A DNA stretch of 64,000 nucleotides from Tangfeifania diversioriginum (GCF_900141875.1 NZ_FQZE01000009.1:78746-142745), one strand, 5' to 3'. Counted from the stretch's first letter, positions 10,143 through 19,223 are shown. Notes: generated by a model not told the origin, from the letters alone. Translations and numbers: made by a program.

Positions 10143-10640
10143 ATGAAAACAGCAGCGTATTGGATTAAAAAACTGGAATTGGAAAAACATCCCGAGGGCG
10201 GATATTTTAGGGAAATTTATTTGTCGGATGATGTGGTGCCCCAAACCGGGCTGCCGGCCAATTTCCGCGGAGAACGCAGTTTCTCCACTTCCATTTATTA
10301 TTTGCTCGAAGGCAATGATTATTCAGCTTTTCACCGCATTAAGTCCGATGAAATCTGGCATTACTATGCAGGTACTTCAGCCATCGAAATCCTTTCGCTT
10401 GAAAAAGGGAATTTGAAAAAATACCTGGTGGGCAACGACCCGGACCGTGGGGAAACCTTCCAGGTCATTGTTCCGAAAAATACCTGGTTTGCTGCCCACC
10501 TGCAAAATCCTGATAGCTATGCACTGGCTGGTTGCACTGTTTCCCCGGGGTTTCATTATGAAGATTTTGAACTGGCCGATGAAAGGCTAATCGATGAATT
10601 TCCTGAAATGAAAGATGAAATTGTACCATTTTTAAGGTAA
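10143..10640 (+). CDS. DUF985 cupin-fold protein
   Basis: A 165-residue protein beginning MKTAAYWIKKLELEKHPEGG, with the double-stranded beta-helix pattern of the DUF985 (cupin_5) family: HPEGGYFREIY near the start, then SIYYLLEGNDYSAFHRIKSD and HYYAGTSAIEIL, then a closing LAGCTVSPGFHYEDFELAD. The His and Glu residues in these strands could bind a metal or sugar ligand. A TTG at 10131 adds four codons; the ATG at 10143 is the more likely start. The family is small, widespread and largely uncharacterised. Confidence 0.85.
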   Translation: MKTAAYWIKKLELEKHPEGGYFREIYLSDDVVPQTGLPANFRGERSFSTSIYYLLEGNDYSAFHRIKSDEIWHYYAGTSAIEILSLEKGNLKKYLVGNDPDRGETFQVIVPKNTWFAAHLQNPDSYALAGCTVSPGFHYEDFELADERLIDEFPEMKDEIVPFLR

Positions 10641-10667
10641 TTTCGCTTTTTATGAATGAATTGCTCT

Positions 10668-11540
10668 ATGATTAAATATTTCGTTTTCATCCTTTTTATT
10701 GCTGGATACTTCACAGCAGCTGCCCAGCCGGTAGAAGTGCAAGCCAACTACAACAGTGTGGGCGATGTGGATTTTGTGGCATACAACAATACGCCGGCAC
10801 CGATTTTTCTGCAAGTTGATTTTGCCGATTTGGAGAATACTACTTTTGATGAGCCGCTGCCTTACATCAAATTGCTGGAACCGGGATTCAACACGCTTTT
10901 TACCTTGTTGCGACGGCCCGATGCCGGAGTGCCGCGTTTCAATTACCAGTTGAAAACTTTCCGCTCAAACCCTATGGCGCTGGCCGATCTGGATTTCCCG
11001 TACCTGATTCCGCTAAAACCCGGCGAAACGGCATCGGTTTTTGATGTGCAAAATCTTGATGGATTTTGGGGAACCGACGAACCGGAATCGTGGAACGCAA
11101 CAGGATTTAACGTTCAACCCAACGATCCGGTTTTTGCCAGCCGAACCGGCACTGTGGTGGAAATTACCGGCGCTGTTCGCGACGATGACCCGGCAAACTG
11201 GTACCACACCTGGACAAATTCGGTAACTATGCTTCAGCCCGACGGAACACTTATTTGCTACCGGAATGTAATCGACCCGGATGAAAAATTAAAAGTGAAT
11301 GAAAAAAATTTTGCCGGCCAGCAAATTGGTGTTGTCCCTCCCAATGCGAATGAACTCATTCTTCTGATTTTTCAACACAGCCTCAATTCAGATGAATTAC
11401 GGTTTGTTATTCCTCAATTTATTTTAAGTGAAAATGAAACCGGGCTTTTGATTTCATCCCCAAAAACCCCGGTTGTCCATCCCACTGAAATCAGAGGACT
11501 TGAAATGAGCAGGCGCGAAAAACGGCGAAACCTGAAGTAG
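10668..11540 (+). CDS. Secreted protein with degenerate M23 (LytM-like) fold
   Basis: A 290-residue protein with a Sec signal peptide (MIKYFVFILFIAGYFTAAAQ). The C-terminal half follows the strand order of M23/LytM peptidases: NDPVFASRTGTVVEI (the ...PV.A...G.V strand), a TLICYRNVIDP segment where the tyrosine-containing strand would be, and ELRFVIPQF in place of the usual His-Leu-His-Phe strand. The zinc-binding His and Asp residues are missing, so peptidoglycan hydrolysis is unlikely; it may act as a regulator or binding protein. An ATG at 10656 adds four codons, but 10668 gives the cleaner leader. The family assignment is by pattern and only moderately sure. Confidence 0.6.
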   Translation: MIKYFVFILFIAGYFTAAAQPVEVQANYNSVGDVDFVAYNNTPAPIFLQVDFADLENTTFDEPLPYIKLLEPGFNTLFTLLRRPDAGVPRFNYQLKTFRSNPMALADLDFPYLIPLKPGETASVFDVQNLDGFWGTDEPESWNATGFNVQPNDPVFASRTGTVVEITGAVRDDDPANWYHTWTNSVTMLQPDGTLICYRNVIDPDEKLKVNEKNFAGQQIGVVPPNANELILLIFQHSLNSDELRFVIPQFILSENETGLLISSPKTPVVHPTEIRGLEMSRREKRRNLK

Positions 11541-12644
11541 TTAATTTTCTGCTTTCCACGCCGAAATTCCCTTAAACGCATTCCCGTCGCGGTTGAAAAG
11601 GCTTCTTCCGAGATACGGCACTCCGGTTCCGGGAACTTCCAGTCCGTCGGGTTTCCAGTAATACACCGAGGTAACTTTCGGGTACTTTTTCAGAATGTCG
11701 TTTAGTTTCACTAAAAAATCAAATTGTCCCTGTTCGTTTGGCGGGAAAGGCTGCACGTCGAGTATCCATTCTGCCGGCTCAGGATACCAGCCGTTGGCAT
11801 AATAAGCGGTTTCAACCACTGATATTTCCTGCTCATATTTATTCGACAAAAACTGGAGGTTGTTTTCCAGGTCATCAAAAGTGCCGTGCCACCAGGGATA
11901 GTAGCTCAACCCGATAATATCGAATTCCACTCCCCGTTGAAGAATGTTGCTGTAGAAATTATCCGACTCAACTAAATTCCCGCCCGTTGCGGCATGGATT
12001 AGTATGGGAATATTCGCTCCGTTTTCTGCCTCTTTTACACCTCGGATTCCGGCTTTCAGTAAAGTCGCCAGTTCTTCCCAATTGGCGCTGCCATCGTTGT
12101 TCCACAATTTTCCCTGCGGCCAAATCATGCCGTTATTTATTTCGTTGCCTATCTGCACCATGTCGGGGGCTGCTCCTGAATTATTCAGTGCATTCATTAC
12201 TTTTTTGGTGTATTGGTAAACGCTGTCGCTCAGTGTGCCAATATCCAGGTTTTCCCAGGCTGCCGGCACATATTGTTTGGCCGGATCGGCCCAGGTATCG
12301 GAGTAATGAAAATCGAGCAGGAATTTGAATCCGTACGATTTTGCTTCCTTCGCCAAAGCAATGGTGTATCCCAAATCGTTGCAAACAGGGCCTTCCATGT
12401 TGGGAGAGTGAAATATACGCAACCGGCACCAGGTGTAATTATTGTCCTTAAAAATTTGTAATCCCTCTTTTGTCTCGCCGTTAATTTTATATTCGCCGCC
12501 GGCATCTTCCAGTTTTTTCATGATGGAGAAATCGCCGCCATACTCCAGGATACTTTCTTCAGGCAGATTCTCGTTATTATTTTCCTTGTCTTTGCAGGAA
12601 AACGAAAAAAGCAACAACGCCAATGCTAAAACTAAATTACGCAT
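11541..12644 (-). CDS. GH53 endo-beta-1,4-galactanase (lipoprotein)
   Basis: A 367-residue lipoprotein with lipobox FSFSC (C17). The rest is a single GH53 TIM barrel: GGDFSIMKKLEDAGG, NYTWCRLRIFHSP, LLDFHYSDTWADPAKQ, the acid/base Glu in QIGNEINNG (E168) and the nucleophile in VVETAYYAN (E278). GH53 enzymes cut beta-1,4-galactan side chains of type I arabinogalactan or pectin. Lipidation suggests placement on the outer membrane. It has no adjacent SusC/D partner, and the gene on its 5-prime side is a remnant. Confidence 0.94.
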   Translation of the reverse strand: MRNLVLALALLLFSFSCKDKENNNENLPEESILEYGGDFSIMKKLEDAGGEYKINGETKEGLQIFKDNNYTWCRLRIFHSPNMEGPVCNDLGYTIALAKEAKSYGFKFLLDFHYSDTWADPAKQYVPAAWENLDIGTLSDSVYQYTKKVMNALNNSGAAPDMVQIGNEINNGMIWPQGKLWNNDGSANWEELATLLKAGIRGVKEAENGANIPILIHAATGGNLVESDNFYSNILQRGVEFDIIGLSYYPWWHGTFDDLENNLQFLSNKYEQEISVVETAYYANGWYPEPAEWILDVQPFPPNEQGQFDFLVKLNDILKKYPKVTSVYYWKPDGLEVPGTGVPYLGRSLFNRDGNAFKGISAWKAEN

Positions 12645-12686
12645 AAAAGCAGATTTTGAAATGAATGGGAAAATTAATGAATTTTT

Positions 12687-13109
12687 TTAATAATGCTGCG
12701 TTAATGCCGGGCGGCACCAGCCGAAGTGTTTCGATTCAAGCTCTTTAACCGTTGGGAACGGGTAATAAAGTAAATGTTTTTTTTCACCAATAAAGAACCC
12801 GTTTTTAATGGTACGGTATGAGATGTCTCCACGCAGGAAACGAAGTACTGTTTTGGTTAGTTTACCTTTTGTTTTGTTCAGTTTTATCAGGCATTCGCGC
12901 AGGTGGTCGGGGTTAGGATAAGGCAGGTTATGCAGCGGCGCGCCGGGATCATTGGCCAGCTCATTAAGCAAAAGTTCGGCAAAAAACAATTTAGGCGTTG
13001 AAACCGGTTTGCTTGTATCGGTCAGGAACCGGATAAACTCGTCGGGGATAAGTTTGCTCGCAACCCGCGTGGTTATCGGGTTGAATTGCTGATAGAGATG
13101 AATTATCTC
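12687..13109 (-). pseudogene. ORF without a normal start, probable 5-prime-truncated remnant
   Basis: An open frame of 140 codons preceded by a TAA at 13110-13112 and having no ATG or GTG start; the first usable start is a TTG at 12989. The conceptual product is basic and ends in YYPFPTVKELESKHFGWCRP, and coding-like sequence continues upstream of the TTG (IPDEFIRFLTD). I have a vague sense that this is a conserved Bacteroidota hypothetical protein but cannot name it. The coding-like sequence before the only usable start suggests loss of the 5-prime end. The alternative is a functional gene with a rare ATA or ATT start. Confidence 0.5.
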
Positions 13110-13290
13110 TTACTGTCAAAATGATAAATTTTTATCAATTTGATAGTGTTGTTGATTTGTGGTAAATGTTTAAGTGTCATTTATTCAGTGTTTTATGGTT
13201 GGTGGTTTGAATGTGCATGAAGGTTGCGTACTTGCTTATTGCAAAACCAGTTTGTAATTCAAAACTAATAAATACTAAAACGTAAATAGT

Positions 13291-14142
13291 ATGAAAAAAA
13301 TGAAAAGGATTTTAGGAATTATGGTAGCAGCAAGTTTAATTATCGCAACTTCCTGTCAGGAAGACAGGGTGGAAGAACAACCACTTCCGGAGGGTCAGGC
13401 AGTTGCCCGGCTTTCATTAAAGGCCGGCACCCAACCTCAGACTACGCAACTGAAAAGTGCTTCAATGTTATTTGATACAATGATCATCGATGAAGCTTTC
13501 ATCGGGGTTGAAAAAATTAAATTCAAACCACTGGTTGATCGCAAGGAAATGAAAGAACAACATAGAAATAAGGACCACCAGAAAATTATTTTTGAAGGCC
13601 CCTTTGAAATCAATTTGCTCACAGGAGAATCGTATCCCGAAGTTAACTGGCTGGAAGTTTATCCCGGTGTGTACAAGGAAATTGAATTGGAAACTGAAAA
13701 CCTGCTCGAAGGTGGGAATTCAATTTTTATAAAAGGTTCAATGGTTGTTGAAGAGCTGGAAATTCCATTCGAATTTAGTACCCGAGAAGAATTTGAAATG
13801 GAAATTGAAAATGATACCGGAATTGTTATTGATGAGGGTGTCTTAAATGAGCTGATGGTAATATTTAATCTGCCACAAATGTTTAATGTGATAGATTTTG
13901 ATGATGTACCCGAATTTGAATTCAGCGAAGAGGGAGTGTTGATTTTTTCCGATGAATCAAACGAGGAAATTGCAGGTTTGATGCGGGAAATGATGGAAGA
14001 AGTTGGAATTTTCCTTAAGTTGAAACCTGAAGGACATGCGTACGGAAAATATAAAAACAAGCATGACGATGACGACAACGATGATTGGGATGACCATGAA
14101 GATGACGATGATGAAGACGATAATGACGACCATGACGATTAA
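13291..14142 (+). CDS. Acidic DUF4382-like lipoprotein with Asp-rich tail
   Basis: A 283-residue protein with a leader ending in lipobox IIATSC (C22). The centre is a beta-rich domain (ARLSLKAGTQ, FIGVEKIKF, INLLTGESYPEVNWLEVYPG, YKEIELETENLL) resembling DUF4382-type surface lipoproteins. The last 25 or so residues (from about 258) are nearly all Asp, Asn, His, Trp and Glu, giving a flexible, strongly negative tail that could bind Ca or other divalent cations. It stands alone between a gene remnant and a pseudogene. The family call is tentative; lipidation and the tail are directly visible. Confidence 0.65.
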   Translation: MKKMKRILGIMVAASLIIATSCQEDRVEEQPLPEGQAVARLSLKAGTQPQTTQLKSASMLFDTMIIDEAFIGVEKIKFKPLVDRKEMKEQHRNKDHQKIIFEGPFEINLLTGESYPEVNWLEVYPGVYKEIELETENLLEGGNSIFIKGSMVVEELEIPFEFSTREEFEMEIENDTGIVIDEGVLNELMVIFNLPQMFNVIDFDDVPEFEFSEEGVLIFSDESNEEIAGLMREMMEEVGIFLKLKPEGHAYGKYKNKHDDDDNDDWDDHEDDDDEDDNDDHDD

Positions 14143-14335
14143 GTAGGTCTGGGTTTAGTTTAATTTTCAATTTAGAATGCTGCTGTCCTGGCCAATGGTT
14201 TTTGCCTTTCCGGGATGGCAGTTTTTTTTGCCTGCGAACGAACTTTTTTGAATTTGTTTACTTGGGAAGTGCCAGTGATTTAACCATCTTCCTTTTCCGT
14301 CAAACCTGATTTTTTTATCTTCACCCCAAATTAAA

Positions 14336-14705
14336 ATGACCAGGCTTGTGAAACGAATTCTTACCATCGACATCATGCGTGGGCTCACCCTTTTCCTGAT
14401 GCTTTTTGTAAACGATTTGTACAGGAATAAGTATTCTTCTATTTGTGGTACTTTTCCTGATTATTGACGTGTGGGGAAAATCCAAATGGTGCAATGTGTT
14501 TAAACCTGCGGGTCAAAATTCGCTCACCACATACCTGGCACCAGATCTTATATATTATATTGTATGGATGACCGGTTTCCCGTTGCTTTTTTACAAGCAG
14601 CTCGAAAGTCCGCTTTTGGTAATTGCCGGGTCGCTGGTTTGGGCATTTGCAATGATTGGCTTTGCAGCGTTGTTGTCAAAAATTGGCATCAGGCTGAAGT
14701 TGTAA
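14336..14705 (+). pseudogene. Collapsed DUF5009/NagX-like acyltransferase
   Basis: An ATG at 14336 starts a typical N-terminus of the DUF5009 (heparan-alpha-glucosaminide N-acetyltransferase-like) membrane family (RILTIDIMRGLTLFLMLFVN). After about 30 residues the frame runs into a stop at 14465-14467. A second frame, open from about 14418 to 14705, encodes the family's C-terminal helices (KPAGQNSLTTYLAPD and a final hydrophobic pair). The middle, roughly 240 residues of a normal protein, is gone. This is an internal deletion with frameshift, with the junction near 14415-14425. Such proteins transfer acetyl groups to amino sugars across the membrane. Confidence 0.8.
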
Positions 14706-14755
14706 CTGCTGTTTTATTACCTTCGTGTTTTATCGCAAAACTAAAATATTCAATC

Positions 14756-16825
14756 ATGAACCGTACATTTCTTCTAATCGGACTAATTGCCTCTTTACTG
14801 TTTTCATCGTGTAATAAGGAGAAAGTGACCCTGAATTCACTCCTCAGCGAAATGACTGATCGTGAAGTGCTGACACGTTTGCCTGAAAAGCCATACACAT
14901 TAAAACAATTTAGCAGTTACGACCGCCAAAGCACTACACCAGGCGAAGAGGGCTGGTGGGCAAATGCCGATTTTACGCAATTTATTCGTGAAGAAGAAAA
15001 CAGCGGACGACGCGAATTTGTACTTTTCGATGCCGAAGGACCGGGCGCTGTGGTGCGCTGGTGGATGACGTTTGCAGGCGAAGGTGCTGCGGATGGCACG
15101 GTTCGGATTTATCTCGATAACAAACAGGAACCTGTTATTGAAGGAGATATTCTTAAACTGCTGAGTGGCGAAATGTTGGCAAAGGAACCACTCGCTGCAT
15201 CGGTTTCGCACGAAACTGAGTACGGCCAGCGCGGACACAATTTGTACCTGCCCCTGCCTTATGCCAGTCAGTGTAAAATTACATACGAATGCGATGCCGT
15301 GGAAATCACGGACGAGGGAAGGCGCCCAAGTATTTATTACAACATTTGTTACCGCACCTACGAAAAAGGTGTTGAAGTGGAAAGCATTTCTCCCGAAGTA
15401 GTTCAGCAAAACCGCGAACTTATTGATGCAACCGGTCGTTTTTTGCTGGCCGGCTATTCAGCACCCGATCAAAAAGAACTGTCAGGTGAAAAAGCATTGG
15501 CGCCGGGTGAATCGTTAACGCTCAATTTTGAAGGTTCCGACAAGGCTGTTTCCTATTTATCGGCTGCACTTGAAAGCGAAAACCTGCCGCAGGCACTCCG
15601 CTCCACAGTGCTTTCCATTTCTTTCGACGGTGAAGAAACAGTCTGGATTCCTGTTGGCGAGTTTTTTGGAACCGGCTACCAGGTTAATCCATCCAACACT
15701 TGGTACACAAAAGTTACAGAGAACGGAAATATGGAATCGTACTGGTTGATGCCGTTTAAAGAAAATGTTGAAATTAAATTCACCAACTATGGTGAAGAAA
15801 CAGTAAATGTAAAGGCTGCGGCTGATTTGGAGAGTTATAAATGGAGCAATACAAGTTTGTATTTTGGGGCGGCATGGAAAGAACATTACCAGATTAATAC
15901 GGCGAAAGATCCGGATTTGGATAACCACAAATGGCATTTCGATGTGAATTATGTGGATTTAAAAGGGCATGGGCTTTACGTGGGGGATGCACTCACTGTT
16001 TTCAATACGGCCGATGCCTGGTGGGGCGAAGGGGACGAAAAGATTTTTGTGGACGGGGAAGAGTTCCCGTCCTTTATCGGCACCGGTACCGAGGATTATT
16101 ACGGATATGCCTGGTGCCGGCCCGAAAAATTTACCCATCCGTTTATTGCACAGCCTACCGGCGCTGGAAATTTTCATCCGGGAATGACGGTGAACATGCG
16201 CTACCGCACTCTGGATGCCATTCCGTTTCAGTCTGAAATAAGCTCCAATATTGAATTGTGGCACTGGGCAAAAACAACCATTAATTTTGCCATGTCATCG
16301 TTTTGGTACGCCCGTCCGGGAGTTGAAACCAACGCCGAAATCAATGTGGAAAGCGTAAAAAATCCAGTGGCTCTCGACCGCTCAGCTATTTATCCGCCGG
16401 TAGTGGATGAAGATGGGATGATTGAAGGCGAACATCTTGAATTAGCTTTGACACCTACGGGTACTGCCGGCATGCAAGGAGGTGATTTTGGCTGGAGCGG
16501 CGACAGCCAGTTGTGGTGGCGACATGGGAAAACGAACGACGAACTGCTTACCCGTTTCATTCTGGAAGAGGATGGCAGATACCGGATTTCAGCACGACTA
16601 ACCCAGGCACCTGATTACGGAATTATCCAGCTTTACCTCGATGGACGTCCTCTTGGACAGAAATTTAATGGATATTTTTCTGAAGGGGTAAGAGCAGTGG
16701 AGGTTGATTTGGGCTCCCGGGTAATTAATGAAGGTGAACACATTCTAACCGTAAAAATTGTGGGAGCCGATGCAAATGCCAAACCCGGCAACATGGCCGG
16801 AATTGATTGGGTGAAGTTTGAGTAG
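14756..16825 (+). CDS. GH172 (DUF2961) glycoside hydrolase, lipoprotein
   Basis: A 689-residue protein with leader and lipobox (LLFSSC). It matches DUF2961, now GH172, whose members act on alpha-D-fructofuranosides and D-arabinofuranosides: GRREFVLFDAEGPGAVVRWW, RGHNLYLPLPYASQCKITYE, and SFIGTGTEDYYGYAWCRPEK near residue 440. The last 150 residues form a second beta-domain, probably carbohydrate-binding. The frame stays open upstream to 14564, but that part overlaps the pseudogene and lacks a leader; the ATG at 14756 puts the signal peptide at the N-terminus. It is probably surface-attached. The exact sugar is not determined. Confidence 0.9.
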   Translation: MNRTFLLIGLIASLLFSSCNKEKVTLNSLLSEMTDREVLTRLPEKPYTLKQFSSYDRQSTTPGEEGWWANADFTQFIREEENSGRREFVLFDAEGPGAVVRWWMTFAGEGAADGTVRIYLDNKQEPVIEGDILKLLSGEMLAKEPLAASVSHETEYGQRGHNLYLPLPYASQCKITYECDAVEITDEGRRPSIYYNICYRTYEKGVEVESISPEVVQQNRELIDATGRFLLAGYSAPDQKELSGEKALAPGESLTLNFEGSDKAVSYLSAALESENLPQALRSTVLSISFDGEETVWIPVGEFFGTGYQVNPSNTWYTKVTENGNMESYWLMPFKENVEIKFTNYGEETVNVKAAADLESYKWSNTSLYFGAAWKEHYQINTAKDPDLDNHKWHFDVNYVDLKGHGLYVGDALTVFNTADAWWGEGDEKIFVDGEEFPSFIGTGTEDYYGYAWCRPEKFTHPFIAQPTGAGNFHPGMTVNMRYRTLDAIPFQSEISSNIELWHWAKTTINFAMSSFWYARPGVETNAEINVESVKNPVALDRSAIYPPVVDEDGMIEGEHLELALTPTGTAGMQGGDFGWSGDSQLWWRHGKTNDELLTRFILEEDGRYRISARLTQAPDYGIIQLYLDGRPLGQKFNGYFSEGVRAVEVDLGSRVINEGEHILTVKIVGADANAKPGNMAGIDWVKFE

Positions 16826-17144
16826 CCCCAATTTTTTCTAATGAGTATTAAGGGGATTCCAACTAATTAATATTTATTGATTTCCCGCAGATTCCGCAGA
16901 TAAACGCTGATTATTTTATTTTCTGCGAAAACCTGCGAAATCCCAGCCTGCGTCTGGCAGGAGCGGGAGATTTACTTTTTATTCACTCAAAGTGAGGCTA
17001 TGACTAATTTGGTTACTTTTCCAACATCATGAAAAGCCAACTGATTTCTTCATCTGCAAAATTATCGGAACTAATATTCTGAAGAATTGCATATTTGTTA
17101 AATTTATTTTACATTTAAACCGTTTATTTGTAAATTATAGTTGC
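16826..17144. repeat. Repeat-bearing intergenic region
   Basis: A 319-base gap. Bases 16879-16899 (GATTTCCCGCAGATTCCGC...) and 16923-16942 (CTGCGAAAACCTGCGAAATC) are imperfect inverted copies separated by 23 bases. A short hairpin follows at 16947-16961 (CCTGC/GCAGG). At 16990-17002 lies AAGTGAGGCTATG, which recurs at 18326-18338 beyond the ATPase gene. The remainder is AT-rich leader of the ATPase gene; I see no gene in it. Confidence 0.65.
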
Positions 17145-18272
17145 ATGATAATACGAAATTTTTGGTTGCAGCAGTTAAATGAAGCATGGAAAGAAAGATC
17201 ATTGATTTGGTTATCGGGTGTACGCCGAAGTGGTAAAACCACTTTGTGTAAAATGGTTCCTGATGCTATTTACATGAATTGTGATTTGCCCTCTGTGGTA
17301 CGACAAATTGAAGATCCGGAATTTTTTTTTCACAATGTGACAGGAAACAATATAGTTATCTTCGATGAAATTCACCGAATTGAAAATCCAAGTGCTGTTT
17401 TAAAAATTGGGACAGATGAATTCCCCGAAATAAAAATTCTTGCCACGGGGTCTTCTACACTTTCTGCAACTAAAAAATTTAGGGATTCATTAGCCGGTAG
17501 AAAAGTACAGCTCTTTTTACCTCCTGTACTTTGGTCGGAATGCAACGCTAATTTTGGCATTTCTGATTTGGATCGTCGTTTAATTAGAGGAGGATTGCCT
17601 GAATTTCTCCTTGCTGATACAAAAATTGCGGAGCATTATTCGGAGTGGATGGATAGTTATTATGCCCGGGATATTCAGGAATTGTTCAATGTTAGGAATC
17701 GTACAGGTTTTTTAAAACTAATGCAATTAATTTTTTTGCAAAGCGGAGGTATGCTTGAAATTTCTTCTCTGGCAAAAGAATCTGGGTTGAGCAGGCCAAC
17801 TGTAATGGCACACATTGAAGCATTAACTTTAGCTCATGCTATTTTCCCTGTGCCGCCTTTTTATGGGGGAGGCAAAAAAGAGATTGTGAAACGCCCAAAA
17901 GTATATGCTTTTGATACGGGTTTTGTTACTCATGTAAAAGGTTGGAATGAAATAAGAGAAACTGACAGAGGCATTCTATGGGAACACCTTGTTTTAGATA
18001 TGCTTCGGACACAAAAAGGAAACGTATTTTATTGGGCGGATACCTATGGAAATGAAATAGACTTTATTGCAAAGGCCAGCACAGGGCAAGTTCATGCTTT
18101 TGAATGCAAAATTAATCCTGATAAATTTTCACCGAAAGCGTTGCTGAAATTTCGTGAATTTTATCCCGAAGGGAAAAATTTTTGTATTTCTCCCCATGTT
18201 CAGCATTCTTATAAATTAAGTTTTAAGGGAATTGAAGTAGAATTTCATTCCGGACTTTTCAATCAGTGGTAA
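17145..18272 (+). CDS. AAA ATPase with DUF4143 domain
   Basis: A 375-residue protein. Walker A is GVRRSGKTTL (residues 25-34), Walker B is IVIFDEIHRI, and ILATGSSTLS is the sensor-like segment. A winged-helix-like middle (EISSLAKESGLSRPTVMAHI) is followed by a C-terminal DUF4143 part with the nuclease-like pattern EIDFIAK...AFECKI, a PD-(D/E)XK-type core. Such AAA_14/DUF4143 proteins are very common and often patchily distributed in Bacteroidota; no function is established. It is monocistronic and bracketed by copies of AAGTGAGGCTATG at 16990 and 18326, which suggests arrival as a unit. Confidence 0.88.
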   Translation: MIIRNFWLQQLNEAWKERSLIWLSGVRRSGKTTLCKMVPDAIYMNCDLPSVVRQIEDPEFFFHNVTGNNIVIFDEIHRIENPSAVLKIGTDEFPEIKILATGSSTLSATKKFRDSLAGRKVQLFLPPVLWSECNANFGISDLDRRLIRGGLPEFLLADTKIAEHYSEWMDSYYARDIQELFNVRNRTGFLKLMQLIFLQSGGMLEISSLAKESGLSRPTVMAHIEALTLAHAIFPVPPFYGGGKKEIVKRPKVYAFDTGFVTHVKGWNEIRETDRGILWEHLVLDMLRTQKGNVFYWADTYGNEIDFIAKASTGQVHAFECKINPDKFSPKALLKFREFYPEGKNFCISPHVQHSYKLSFKGIEVEFHSGLFNQW

Positions 18273-18309
18273 ATTTATTTCGATGGATAAACAACAGTAG
18301 GAGAGCTTA

Positions 18310-18340
18310 GCCATAGCCTCATTTCAAGTGAGGCTATGGC
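18310..18340. repeat. Perfect 12-bp hairpin, partner of the repeat at 16990
   Basis: GCCATAGCCTCA (18310-18321) and TGAGGCTATGGC (18329-18340) are exact inverted copies around a 7-base loop. The right arm belongs to the AAGTGAGGCTATG motif also seen before the ATPase gene at 16990-17002. A short T-run at 18345-18351 lets it act as a terminator for the ATPase gene. Confidence 0.7.
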
Positions 18341-18350
18341 TCATGTTTTT

Positions 18351-19223
18351 TCATTCCCCCAACATCGGAAACAATTTTTTGATCTCATCATCCGAAGGCC
18401 TTCTTCCATACTCACAAATTTCGAAGGATTCGGCCACTTTTACATTTTTCGCTTTTTCTACGCCGTACCATTTTTCGAGCGATTGCCGCATCTCTTCTGT
18501 GATACGTGGCTTGCGCAATCCGGCCAGCCATTCCAGCCGTTCGTTTTCGGTTTCGGGTACTTCATCTAACCTTCCGCTGGTCCAGGGCAACCACTCAAAA
18601 AACTGTGATTCGTGTGCGGCCATACCATAAATTTTCTGGTCGTACACATCGGTAATGTCCACGGTAATATCCGGTTGAAAAGGATAAGGTTTCTGAAAGC
18701 GGTCCTGTGCATATAAAAATACCGGGTTCTTTTTTAGTGGCGGGGTATCAGTTACCACGTTCGGCACAATAACCATATAGGCAGCGTCCTGCACAAGTAT
18801 TGAAGTGTTCCTGTGGTCAGGGTGATAATCGTTGGGGCGGTGGCTGATCACCACATCGGCATTCCACTGCCTGATGAGCCGTATAACTTCTTTCCGGTTT
18901 TCCAGTGTTGGCAGCAACTCTCCGTCGTGATTTTCTAAAACAATATATTTTACTCCAAATCTGTTTCCGGCTTCTTGGGCTTCAGCCCGGCGAATTTTGG
19001 CCAGTGCGCCGCCGCCTTTTTCATGGTGCCCGGCATCGCCGTTGGTTAACGAAACAAACAGCACATTGTGTCCCATTTTTGAGAATTTTATGGCTGTGCC
19101 GCCCGCGTCTCCATCGGCATCATCGGGGTGGGCACCAATAACAACTACGTTAACAGGTGATTGAGAAAATGAAAAAGGAACAAAAAAGAAAAGAGCAATC
19201 GAAATAAAAAGTAATTTCTTCAT
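18351..19223 (-). CDS. PIG-L/LmbE-family zinc deacetylase (secreted)
   Basis: A 290-residue protein with a Sec signal peptide (MKKLLFISIALFFFVPFSFS). The PIG-L fold is shown by the zinc motif GAHPDDADGDAGG (residues about 31-43) and by SHRPNDYHPDHRN, which supplies the third ligand, with VSLTNGDAGHH between them. Members remove N-acetyl groups from GlcNAc-type sugars or related amides. Export means it works on extracellular or periplasmic glycans. It is divergent from the first SusC gene and may belong with that locus, though not in the same operon. Confidence 0.92.
   Translation of the reverse strand: MKKLLFISIALFFFVPFSFSQSPVNVVVIGAHPDDADGDAGGTAIKFSKMGHNVLFVSLTNGDAGHHEKGGGALAKIRRAEAQEAGNRFGVKYIVLENHDGELLPTLENRKEVIRLIRQWNADVVISHRPNDYHPDHRNTSILVQDAAYMVIVPNVVTDTPPLKKNPVFLYAQDRFQKPYPFQPDITVDITDVYDQKIYGMAAHESQFFEWLPWTSGRLDEVPETENERLEWLAGLRKPRITEEMRQSLEKWYGVEKAKNVKVAESFEICEYGRRPSDDEIKKLFPMLGE

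Noticed and set aside
14445..14705. Intact 86-residue membrane protein
   Set aside because: It is the C-terminal piece of a DUF5009 protein whose start survives in another frame at 14336.
14564..14755. 64-residue N-terminal extension of the GH172 protein
   Set aside because: It overlaps the DUF5009 pseudogene in another frame and would bury the lipoprotein leader that begins at 14756.
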